The position numbers and the translations under genes are program-made. The notes beneath the pieces are model-generated. The model worked only from the letters and a program-made list of their open reading frames with translations, was not told the DNA's origin and did not search any database. From NCBI GenBank assembly GCA_016795365.1, contig JAEUHN010000022.1, positions 19,109 to 83,108 on the forward strand: a stretch of 64,000 nucleotides of DNA, written 5' to 3'. This document shows positions 48,011-55,948 of this stretch, in pieces; the first letter of the stretch is position 1; the number at the start of each line of letters is the position of its first letter. Origin of the DNA: Verrucomicrobiaceae bacterium (lineage in GTDB: Bacteria; Verrucomicrobiota; Verrucomicrobiia; Verrucomicrobiales; Verrucomicrobiaceae).

Positions 48011-49042
48011 GTGAATCGAGTGATGCGGCTTTGGTTTCAAGTTTCCATCATGGTGCTACCCATGGTCGCCCTACCAGTGGTCAGCCATGGCCAGGAGCGA
48101 TCATTCTGGCTTCACGCCTCGCTGGGTCTGTTGACGCAGCGGAACTACTTTGGTCCGGACTATCCCGCGACGTCGTTGCCATCACGCGAAGAAGTCCACC
48201 ACGCGGCGGACTTCCTGACCAAGAGCGGTGCGGCCAACCGGCTCTATCTGATCTACCATCGCGAACTGCCCCCAGCTGAGGCGCGGACTTTGTTTCAATG
48301 GTGGCGCGAGGCATGTCCCCAAGAGGTGGAGTTGGTGCCAGCCTTGGTGCTGCGCATGTATGACAAACCGGCGACACCTGTTTTTGCCAAGGGTGAGTTG
48401 GAGTTGTTAGCGAAGTTCTTTCGCGACGATATTCGCGCACGCCAGATGGCGATCTATGACATCGCGTCCAAGCGCGACCAAGGTGAATCTTTGCCTGTGC
48501 TTGCCCGCTTGTTCCCGCAAGGACTGATCAGGATCGGATTGCAGCCGGATGAAACTCTGGATTCCACCTTTGCCGCAGGCGTGGCGGATACCTGGAGCGG
48601 CATGTGCCACGGGCATCGTAATCGGGAGGACTGGCAGCAACCAGGTTTTGGCGCGAGCACGCTGAAGCAGTGGGTAGAAGCTCGGAATGGTGGGGCACAT
48701 CCGACCACATGGAACCTCGTGTGCGTGGCCTGGGACTACTCCGTCACGGAGCGCGGCGCTTATCCTGGCTATGATGATGCTGAGAAGAATATGCCGCTGC
48801 CTGAAGGACGAAACCGACTGGCCATGGAGTTGATGCGCAAGGTGGCGACTCCATCGAAGCTGGGCGGATTCAGCAGTGATCTCTACATCCTGCACGAGAA
48901 CTCGAGGTCCGCAGCTCACGATGGTCGCAAGGGGGCACTCTACGAATGCCTGAAACGCGGTGAGGATTACCGAGGCTACTACGGCGCGGCATTTCAGGAA
49001 GTCGTGACCTTGTTCAAGGAGATGCGAGACGCTCGTCCGTGA
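48011..49042 (+). CDS. Exported protein of unknown function
   Basis: A 343-residue protein with a signal peptide (VSIMVLPMVALPVVSHGQE). The rest resembles a helix-strand pattern, perhaps TIM-barrel-like: RLYLIYHRELPPAEARTLFQWWREA, VELVPALVLRMYD, FGASTLKQWVEARNGG, WNLVCVAWDYSVTERGAYPGYDDAE. I recognise no family. A calm soluble periplasmic enzyme is possible, but no catalytic set stands out. Confidence 0.55.
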   Translation: MNRVMRLWFQVSIMVLPMVALPVVSHGQERSFWLHASLGLLTQRNYFGPDYPATSLPSREEVHHAADFLTKSGAANRLYLIYHRELPPAEARTLFQWWREACPQEVELVPALVLRMYDKPATPVFAKGELELLAKFFRDDIRARQMAIYDIASKRDQGESLPVLARLFPQGLIRIGLQPDETLDSTFAAGVADTWSGMCHGHRNREDWQQPGFGASTLKQWVEARNGGAHPTTWNLVCVAWDYSVTERGAYPGYDDAEKNMPLPEGRNRLAMELMRKVATPSKLGGFSSDLYILHENSRSAAHDGRKGALYECLKRGEDYRGYYGAAFQEVVTLFKEMRDARP

Positions 49043-49047
49043 GTGGT

Positions 49048-50550
49048 TCAATACTCGTGACCGAGGTTGTCATCGGTGATCGGTTCGGCATTGCGAACGA
49101 GGTCGAGGACGTGCTCGTGGCGGGTCCACTTCCACTTGTCGCCTTCGCGCGGCAGGCCTTCGTGGTTCACGAAGTCGAGCACCGCATTGAGCTTGGCGGG
49201 ATCGGTGAAGACGGGCTGGCCGTCGATGTGATACTGCGAGAGCACACGCGCCCAGCGCTCGCGATCCGGTGTGAGCGGCGCGTTGCTGGCGAGCACATGA
49301 TTGATCACCATGATGGAGTGCGGGAAGACTTCCGTGCCGGTCTTCGCGGCGCGCAGGGAGTCGGTGCAGTTCCAGAAGGCGATGCCCTCGGGCGTGAGGT
49401 GCGACTTCACCAGGGTGAGGAATTCCTTCGACAGCAAGGCGGAAGCAAACTCGCGCCAGTGATGCGTCGTGTTCATCACGATGGCGTCGAACTTCTTGTC
49501 CGGGTTGCGGCGCAACCAGCGACGACCGTCGTCGATGACGATCTCCACCTTGGGGTTGGTCAGCAGGCTCTTCACCTCATCGTGGCGCGAGATGAGTTCC
49601 AGGTAACCGTGGCTGAGTTCAATGGCGGTGACGTGCTTCACCTGCGGATGATTGGCGAGGATCTGCGTCCATCCGCCACTGGCCACGCCGATGACGAGCA
49701 CGTTCTCGATCTGGTCGCGCACGGCGCTGAGGAAGTAGGGCCGCACCAGCCACGAGCTGGGTTCCAGCTTCGTCTCGATCACGCCGTCATACGCGCCATT
49801 GCCATAGACGCACTTGTGCGTGTCCACCGTGATCACGCCGTGGCGGCTCTCGACCACCTCGGCGAAGCGCATCGTGCCATTGAACTCGGTCTTGTATTGC
49901 AGCCGCTCGTAGAGGCTCTGAAAAGGACTCAACGTGATCAGCACGACGAACAGCGGAGCCACCAGCAATCCACGGCTGAGCGCGCCCGCCACGGTGCACG
50001 CCCACGCGGCACCGATGGCGAGCAGCAGCAGGCTGAGCGGGTAAAGGCCGAGCCATTCCATCAAGACGAAGCCGGTGAGCAAGCTGCCTGCGCCGGAGCC
50101 GATGATGTTGGCGAGGTAAAGCCACGACAACCGCGAGCCGGAGTCGGCCCCGGTTTGCACGGAGCGATGGCAGAGCAAGGGGAAGACGATGCCGAGCAAG
50201 GCACCGCTGATCGCAACGAGCAGGTAGCCCCATTGCCACGGTGCGTGACACGCGATCACTGCGGTCAGTGGCGCGACCATGAAGGCGGCGTAGTTGGCGC
50301 GTGTGATAAGGCCCGCGAGCGCAAGCCGCTGCGAACCGAAGTCCACGCTGCTGTGATCGCGCTGCCACATGCGACTCCACAGCGATCCGATCGCGAGGCC
50401 GAGCAGATAGCTCCCAAGCATGTAACCGAAGACGGGAGCGCGTGAGCCGCTGGTGAAGTTGAACACGCGCGCCCACAAGATCTCCCACGCGAGTGCGAGG
50501 AAGCCGGACAACGCGGACCAGAGCAAGGCAGTGCGGAAGGACAGTTTCAT
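49048..50550 (-). CDS. Membrane-bound spermidine-synthase-like protein (second part of split pair)
   Basis: A 500-residue protein. Residues 1-240 hold about six hydrophobic segments (MFS-like), and the C-terminal 250 residues a SAM-methyltransferase/aminopropyltransferase fold: NVLVIGVASGGWTQILAN, TAIELSHGYLELI and IDDGRRWL. In polyamine synthases the loop after the fourth strand carries a catalytic DxxD; here it reads MNTTHHW, so aminopropyl transfer is not supported. It starts inside the stop of the upstream membrane gene (4-bp overlap). Confidence 0.75.
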   Translation of the reverse strand: MKLSFRTALLWSALSGFLALAWEILWARVFNFTSGSRAPVFGYMLGSYLLGLAIGSLWSRMWQRDHSSVDFGSQRLALAGLITRANYAAFMVAPLTAVIACHAPWQWGYLLVAISGALLGIVFPLLCHRSVQTGADSGSRLSWLYLANIIGSGAGSLLTGFVLMEWLGLYPLSLLLLAIGAAWACTVAGALSRGLLVAPLFVVLITLSPFQSLYERLQYKTEFNGTMRFAEVVESRHGVITVDTHKCVYGNGAYDGVIETKLEPSSWLVRPYFLSAVRDQIENVLVIGVASGGWTQILANHPQVKHVTAIELSHGYLELISRHDEVKSLLTNPKVEIVIDDGRRWLRRNPDKKFDAIVMNTTHHWREFASALLSKEFLTLVKSHLTPEGIAFWNCTDSLRAAKTGTEVFPHSIMVINHVLASNAPLTPDRERWARVLSQYHIDGQPVFTDPAKLNAVLDFVNHEGLPREGDKWKWTRHEHVLDLVRNAEPITDDNLGHEY

Positions 50551-51161
50551 GCGCGCGCCCTCCGAATCGCAGCGGTGCCGAGGATGATGAGGGCGGCCGT
50601 CGCATTGAGACACGCAGCGAGTTGCACCGAGCCACTGAGACCCAACGACGCGAGCACCCAGCGAGCGGCGATGAAGGCACCGATGGCCGCGCCGAGGGTG
50701 TTGACGAAATACAACCAGCTCACGGCTTCACCGACGGAGGCCTTGGCGCGGACTTGTTGTGCGACGAGCAAGGGCAACGTGCTACCCATCAGCAGCGTGG
50801 GCACAAAGACGAGCGCGAAGGCCAGCGCACCCGTGAGCAAGCCGCCGGGCATGGCGATGGTCTCATCGACCCAGTGAAACAAGCGCAGCGAGACGAGTCC
50901 ATACGCACCGATGAGCAGCTCGGTGATGCCGAAGCACAGCACCAGTGGCGCGCGCGTCTGCTTGCTGACCCAGCCGCCTGCGATGCTGCCGATGCCCAGC
51001 CCCATGAGGAAGGCGGCCACGACCATCGCGACGGATTCCACATTGCTGCCGAAGATCATGAGCAACGAGCGCTGCCACACGATCTGGTAGATCAGCGCCG
51101 AGATGCCGCTGAGCACGAACACGCCGAAGAGCACGGGCTTGGGGAAGGTGGGTTCGGTCAT
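50547..51161 (-). CDS. MFS-like membrane protein (first part of split pair)
   Basis: A 204-residue protein with six hydrophobic segments (VLFGVFVLSGISALIYQIVW; SVAMVVAAFLMGLGIGSIAG; TGALAFALVFVPTLL; FVNTLGAAIGAFIA; and others), similar to the N-terminal half of long membrane-fused spermidine-synthase-like proteins. Its stop overlaps the start of the next gene by 4 bp (ATGA), so the pair is translated together. The single-polypeptide form of this family suggests a gene split rather than a new complex (inference). Confidence 0.7.
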   Translation of the reverse strand: MTEPTFPKPVLFGVFVLSGISALIYQIVWQRSLLMIFGSNVESVAMVVAAFLMGLGIGSIAGGWVSKQTRAPLVLCFGITELLIGAYGLVSLRLFHWVDETIAMPGGLLTGALAFALVFVPTLLMGSTLPLLVAQQVRAKASVGEAVSWLYFVNTLGAAIGAFIAARWVLASLGLSGSVQLAACLNATAALIILGTAAIRRARA

Positions 51162-51222
51162 CGGCGCGTCCGATGCCAGAGAACGTGCTTGCACGCAAGC
51201 ACGCGGCGGCGCACTAGGCGCG

Positions 51223-51933
51223 ATGCCTCCGCCTGTGTTTCATCTGTTCGGCACCTCGCACCTCATCGTGCTGGCACTCACGGTGCTGATCGCTGTCGCG
51301 CTCGTGTGGCATCGGCGTCGCAAGCCGGGCGCCTTCGATGCTGCGGATGGCGCGCTGGTGATCGCGTTGCTGCTGCAGTGGCCGGCCTCGATCGCCGCGC
51401 ACTGGCAGCTCGGTGACCTGTCGATCCAGAGCGGACTGCCGCTGCACTTCTGTGATGTCGCAGCGTTCGCAGGCGTGGCAGCGCTGATGCTGCGGCACCA
51501 ACTCGCGGCGGAGATCTGCTACTTCTTTGGCCTCGCGGGCACCTTGCAGGGCTTGATCACGCCCGCCTTGCGCGAGGATTTCCCGCACCTGCGCTTCTTC
51601 GCGTTCTTCCTGCTGCACAGCACCACGGTGATCACCGCGATCTACCTGATGGCAGGCTGGCGCTTCACGCCGCGTCCACAGGCTCCGATGCGCATGTTGG
51701 GCTGGATGGCGGTGTATGCGGCGAGCGTGGGGGCGATCAATACGCTGCTGCGCACGAACTACGGCTGGGTGTGTGAGAAGCCGCCGAGCCCCAGCTTGAT
51801 GGATGTGCTGGGTCCGTGGCCCGCGTATGTGCTCGCGCTGGGTGGTGTGGGGCTGGTCATCTTCACACTGCTCGACCTGCCATTCATCACTCGACGCAAA
51901 TTGGATTTGTCTTTGCCAAGCAAACACGACTGA
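51223..51933 (+). CDS. TIGR02206/YwaF-type integral membrane protein
   Basis: A 236-residue protein with six hydrophobic segments, starting [17 protein letters not shown], the TIGR02206 opening, followed by [33 protein letters not shown] and [27 protein letters not shown], all hallmarks of that family. Function unknown. It ends 28 bp upstream of pyrH. Confidence 0.85.
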   Translation: MPPPVFHLFGTSHLIVLALTVLIAVALVWHRRRKPGAFDAADGALVIALLLQWPASIAAHWQLGDLSIQSGLPLHFCDVAAFAGVAALMLRHQLAAEICYFFGLAGTLQGLITPALREDFPHLRFFAFFLLHSTTVITAIYLMAGWRFTPRPQAPMRMLGWMAVYAASVGAINTLLRTNYGWVCEKPPSPSLMDVLGPWPAYVLALGGVGLVIFTLLDLPFITRRKLDLSLPSKHD

Positions 51934-51961
51934 TGTTTCATTGACCAACTCCTGCGATCAC

Positions 51962-52690
51962 ATGGTTGAAACATCCGGTAAGCGAAAATTCCGACGCGTC
52001 CTTTTGAAACTCAGTGGTGAGGCCCTGCGCGAGCCGGGCAGCACTGACAATATCTCCCCTCCCATCGTGGAGGACATCGCCGCGCAAATCAAAGCGGCTC
52101 ATCAGACCGGTCTGGAAATCGCGCTCGTCGTGGGCGGCGGCAACTTCTGGCGTGGCGTGACCGCGAGCAATCGCGGCATGGAACGCGCGACCGCTGACTA
52201 CATGGGCATGCTGGCCACCGTCATGAACGCGCTGGCTGTGCAGTCGATGCTGGAAGCGATGGACGTGCCGACGCGCGTGCAAAGCGCCATCAAGATGGAC
52301 AACGTCGCCGAGCCCTTCATCCGCCGCGTGGCCATGCGCCATCTCGAACTCGGCCGCGTGGTGATCTTTGCCGCCGGCACGGGCAATCCGTTCTTCTCCA
52401 CCGACACGACTGCGGCGCTGCGTGCGAGCGAGATCGGTGCCGATGCGGTGCTCAAGGCGACGAAGGTCGATGGCATCTACGACAGCGATCCGAAGAAGAA
52501 CCCGAACGCCGTGCGCTTCGAGCACATTAGCTTCCTCGATGCGCTCACGAAGCAACTCAAGGTCATGGACGCTGCCGCGTTCAGCCTTTGCTCAGAGAAC
52601 AACATGCCGATCGTGGTCTTCAGCATGGAAGAACCCGACAACGTGCGCAAAGCTCTCATCGGCGAACCGATCGGAACCGTCGTCAGCTAA
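51962..52690 (+). CDS. pyrH: UMP kinase
   Basis: Phosphorylates UMP to UDP; 242 residues. The amino-acid-kinase pattern is complete: [11 protein letters not shown] (residue 15), [31 protein letters not shown] (about 58-88), [42 protein letters not shown] (about 136-178). Pairs with frr 24 bp downstream, the usual pyrH-frr order. Confidence 0.96.
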   Translation: MVETSGKRKFRRVLLKLSGEALREPGSTDNISPPIVEDIAAQIKAAHQTGLEIALVVGGGNFWRGVTASNRGMERATADYMGMLATVMNALAVQSMLEAMDVPTRVQSAIKMDNVAEPFIRRVAMRHLELGRVVIFAAGTGNPFFSTDTTAALRASEIGADAVLKATKVDGIYDSDPKKNPNAVRFEHISFLDALTKQLKVMDAAAFSLCSENNMPIVVFSMEEPDNVRKALIGEPIGTVVS

Positions 52691-52714
52691 CTCACTCCCA
52701 CTCTGCCCTGCCCT

Positions 52715-53284
52715 ATGGACCCTGAAATGATCCTCCTCGAATGCGACGAAGCCATGACCAAGGCCGTCGAATACGCCATCCATGAGTTCTCCGCTGTGCG
52801 CACAGGCAAGGCCTCGCCCATGCTGGTGGAGAACCTGGACGTGGCCGTGCAGACCTATGGTGGCATGCACATGAAGCTGAAGCAGCTCGCGATGATCAGC
52901 ACGCCGGAGCCACGCGTGATCCGCATCGAGCCCTTCGACGCGAGCACGCTCAAGGACATCGAACGCGCCTTCCACGAATCGAAGCTGGGCCTCAATCCCG
53001 CCGCGGAAGGCAAACTCCTGCGCATCTACATCCCCGAGCTTTCCCAGGAGCGCCGTCAGCAGATGGTAAAGCTGGTGAAATCGCTCGGTGAAGAAGCCAA
53101 GGTCCGCGTCCGCAGCGCCCGCCGTGATGCTCTTGAAACCCTGAAGAAGGGACAAAAAGAAAGCCTCATCACCGAAGACGATCTGGAGCGCAGCGAGAAG
53201 GAAGTGCAAAAGATTACCGACAAGAAGGTGGCCGAGATCGACCAGCACATCGCCTCGAAGGAGAAGGAAATCACGACGGTCTGA
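52715..53284 (+). CDS. frr: Ribosome recycling factor
   Basis: A 189-residue protein that with EF-G splits ribosomes after termination. The two-domain pattern holds: helical AIHEFSAVRTGKASPMLVENL, beta domain TPEPRVIRIEPFDASTLKDIERA, SKLGLNPAAEGKLLRIYIPELSQERRQ and the long helix VRSARRDALETLKKGQKE. It is the last gene of the pyrH operon. Confidence 0.96.
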   Translation: MDPEMILLECDEAMTKAVEYAIHEFSAVRTGKASPMLVENLDVAVQTYGGMHMKLKQLAMISTPEPRVIRIEPFDASTLKDIERAFHESKLGLNPAAEGKLLRIYIPELSQERRQQMVKLVKSLGEEAKVRVRSARRDALETLKKGQKESLITEDDLERSEKEVQKITDKKVAEIDQHIASKEKEITTV

Positions 53285-53300
53285 TGGCTGTCGAGACGTA

Positions 53301-53351
53301 GAGAGGTGAGAAGTGGAGAAAACTCTCTCACCACCACGTTCTCAACCTCTC
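53301..53351. terminator. Imperfect hairpin between convergent genes
   Basis: GAGAGGTGAGAAGTGG (53301-53316) pairs, with single-base bulges, with CCACGTTCTCAACCTCTC (53334-53351). It lies between the frr stop and the stop of the convergent pilin-like gene, and could end both transcripts. It shares the GAGAAC/GTTCTC style of the inverted repeat at 28413-28485. Confidence 0.55.
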
Positions 53352-53364
53352 ATAGCCCGACCAG

Positions 53365-54672
53365 CTACTGCACTGACTTCGCCCATTCGTCGAATTCCGG
53401 CGACTTCTTGAATGCTTCGTAGATCGGTTCACCGAGCATCGCAGGGGTGATCTTGGCACCCGTGGCTTTCGCGAAACGCCGCAGCTCCGTCACCACACCC
53501 GCGAAGTCGCCATTGCCCGCTCTTACTTGCAGTTCCAAGTCCACCAAGGAGACAAGATTGGGCTCGATCTTTTTGGCCGCTGCGAGGCTCTTGGCTGCAG
53601 ATTTGAAGTCGCCCGCCTGGATCGCAGCCATGCCGCTCAGGTTGTAAAGGTAGGCATCTTCGCCGACGGCTTTAAGCACGTTTTGAATGCAGTTCTGAAC
53701 TCCGGTGAAGTCCTTGCGGATGGAGTAAAGATCCACCAGGAGGAGGTCAGTGGCGGAGTCCTTGCCCAGCACTGCGGGAGCGATCTCCAGCACATGAGCG
53801 TAGATCTCCGAATAGACAGGTTCGTTCTGTAGCGACTGGAGGGCTTGGAGGTTGGCCACGAAGGCGGGACGCGACTTCTTCACGGCGTCTGGGAGCTTCT
53901 CATACGTGTTCTGCACGGATCGCAGATCGCCGTTACCCATCTGGCGGAACATGTTCAGCAGAAGATCCATGGACTGCCGGTCGCCACCCTTGATCCCGAG
54001 AGCTTTCGACAGGAGGCTCGCATCCTGCTCCAGCATCAGAACCATGGCCTGCCGTGCATCTGTGGAACTGTAACTGCCGAAAAGGTAGCCAAACATGTCC
54101 ACCACCTTGAATGTGTCGCCGTGGGGCTTCACGAGCAGGTCGATGTAGTTCACCCCACCACCAGTTGGCAGCACGCGCATGGTCAAGGCGGGGAATCCAT
54201 CGCGCTGGTGAAAGCGCAGCATCTTCATGGTCGAACCCGCCAGCTGTGCTAGCAGCCCGCCTTTCTTTTCCTTCATGCCTGAGATGAAGCCCTGACGCGC
54301 ATCCGAGGGAAATGAGCCACCGGCAAAGACGCGCTCCGTCATCGCCTCGTAGTCCACGCAGGCGCTCATAGCCTCCAGCTTTTCAGCAGCCACATCGCTG
54401 GCTAGTTGCTCGGCAAATTTGATTGCTCGCTGCTGCTGAGAGTCATCTAATGGCGGTGGAGGTTTCGCTGCTTCCACCTGAGCCACTTTGATCTTTCGTG
54501 CTCGCTCCTGCACGTTGAGGAAGGCGGGAATTGCGAGCGCCGCCAGCACGCCAACGATCAGCAGCAGCGCCGCCACCACGATCAAAGCGATGGCCCATCC
54601 CGGCACTCCCTTTTTGACCTTGGGAGGCTGAATCGGCGGCAGCGAGGGCGGAAGGGGCGGCGGAGTATCCAT
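53365..54672 (-). CDS. Pilin-like anchored protein with helical repeats
   Basis: A 435-residue protein. A Pro-rich start (DTPPPLPPSLPPIQPP) precedes VPGWAIALIVVAALLLIVGVLAALAIPAFLNVQERAR, a type IV pilin-like hydrophobic helix that lacks the usual cleavage site. Then comes a domain of helices with a TPR-like second half (VDLYSIRKDFTGVQNCIQNVL, LYNLSGMAAIQAGDFKSAAKSL). Function unknown. Start at 54672; a longer frame overlaps the NYN upstream region. Confidence 0.65.
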   Translation of the reverse strand: MDTPPPLPPSLPPIQPPKVKKGVPGWAIALIVVAALLLIVGVLAALAIPAFLNVQERARKIKVAQVEAAKPPPPLDDSQQQRAIKFAEQLASDVAAEKLEAMSACVDYEAMTERVFAGGSFPSDARQGFISGMKEKKGGLLAQLAGSTMKMLRFHQRDGFPALTMRVLPTGGGVNYIDLLVKPHGDTFKVVDMFGYLFGSYSSTDARQAMVLMLEQDASLLSKALGIKGGDRQSMDLLLNMFRQMGNGDLRSVQNTYEKLPDAVKKSRPAFVANLQALQSLQNEPVYSEIYAHVLEIAPAVLGKDSATDLLLVDLYSIRKDFTGVQNCIQNVLKAVGEDAYLYNLSGMAAIQAGDFKSAAKSLAAAKKIEPNLVSLVDLELQVRAGNGDFAGVVTELRRFAKATGAKITPAMLGEPIYEAFKKSPEFDEWAKSVQ

Positions 54673-54767
54673 GCCTCTGAGCCTACCGGAAACTGAGGGT
54701 GAAGGACAAGCTCCGACTCTGTGGAATGTGAACAGTGGCATCAGAGTCTCTAATTCATCATCGCGAA

Positions 54768-54790
54768 CATTATGCTTCGGAAGCATAATG
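54768..54790. promoter_or_regulatory. Perfect palindrome upstream of the NYN gene
   Basis: CATTATGCTTC and GAAGCATAATG, 11-bp arms round a single central G, 92 bp before the NYN start and 96 bp before the divergent pilin-like gene. A dyad of this quality could be an operator or a short hairpin. No known binding consensus is recognised. Confidence 0.6.
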
Positions 54791-54881
54791 CTCGTCCCAT
54801 TTGATTGTGGCTCGAACTACCAAAACTGCGGCAAGACAACATTTCGGTCGCACAGTGCAATCACTGCTTCACTTGTTGGGT

Positions 54882-55934
54882 ATGGGGAGCGCCGTCTTTG
54901 TTGATTTATCCAATTTCTACAGCCGTCTCGTTAGAAGTGGGCTGGGCGAGCCACGTGAACTTCGGGATTATTTTCTCCATTGGTTGGATTTGGATCTATT
55001 GAGCACTTGGCTGACAAGTGAAGAGTCGCCGCCCACATGGGTGTTCTATTCTGGCCAAAAAATTGGCGCAAAGTCCGAGCGAGTTGAAGGGGATTACCTC
55101 AAGCAATACATCAAAAGGATCAGTAGGCTTAAAGGCGTAACGCCATGTGATGTGCAGATACCAGGTGATCAACGCGAGAAGTTCACGGTGAACTGTGGAG
55201 GCTGCGGCATGGAAACATCAGGACAGTGGGAATCAGAGAAAGGAGTCGATTCGTCCTTAATTGTGCATTTGTTCGACACATCAAGCTCGTGGGATGAAGC
55301 TATGTTGTTGTCAGGTGATGCAGATTTTATTCCGGCTGTTCGTTCACTGAGAAGACAAGGAAAGCGGGTTTCAGGAGCGGGATTTCACGGCACCTCAGAA
55401 GCCTTGGTTCGCGAGTTCCATCAATTCATTGATCTGTCACAAGAGCTAATTCGCGACGACTTTGCTGCATACCTCCTCTTCGGACCTCATGGTGTATTGT
55501 CTCACTGGTTATTGGATCCAGTGGCCGAAGATGAAGTTATAAGCGGAAGCGATCAGGTGAGTTTGACGTGCGGATGGGGCGTTGCAGCTTCCCGTGCATT
55601 AGTCGGGAATGCCTACAGCGACCGTCGGTTGCTAAATGGAGGGAAGTTGGTCGACATTGTCTTGCAGGATTCAGGTATGCGGGATTTGGCTCGACGGTTG
55701 AAACCCATTGAGGTGTTTCGGAACCGGTTTCCAGAGATTTGCAATGGAAGTCGCAAGTTTGCACTCAGTGCGCACACATGGAGAAAAGTCCAAAGAGCTA
55801 TTCCAGAGCTTCTCCGCAATTTTGCGTGCGAGGAGTTCAATCCCCACGGCAAAATCACCTCTACTTTGATGCTAGATAGACAGACAGGGCATTTCACCCG
55901 TCCCCCAACTGCGGACAATGCTGCCGGAAGTTAG
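54882..55934 (+). CDS. NYN-domain protein (LabA/DUF88-like), putative RNase
   Basis: A 350-residue protein. VFVDLSNFYSRLVRSG at the start and DEAMLLSGDADFIPAVRSLRRQGKRV near 140 are the NYN/PIN-like catalytic strands with the conserved Asp residues (FVDLSN, SGDADF). The segment VNCGGCGMETSGQWESEKGVDSSL adds a CxxC motif. The C-terminal half is unrecognised. The G+C of 55261-55380 is 57 of 120 by hand, well below neighbours, suggesting transfer. Start at the ATG at 54882. Confidence 0.75.
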   Translation: MGSAVFVDLSNFYSRLVRSGLGEPRELRDYFLHWLDLDLLSTWLTSEESPPTWVFYSGQKIGAKSERVEGDYLKQYIKRISRLKGVTPCDVQIPGDQREKFTVNCGGCGMETSGQWESEKGVDSSLIVHLFDTSSSWDEAMLLSGDADFIPAVRSLRRQGKRVSGAGFHGTSEALVREFHQFIDLSQELIRDDFAAYLLFGPHGVLSHWLLDPVAEDEVISGSDQVSLTCGWGVAASRALVGNAYSDRRLLNGGKLVDIVLQDSGMRDLARRLKPIEVFRNRFPEICNGSRKFALSAHTWRKVQRAIPELLRNFACEEFNPHGKITSTLMLDRQTGHFTRPPTADNAAGS

Positions 55935-55948
55935 AATTGCTTCGAATC

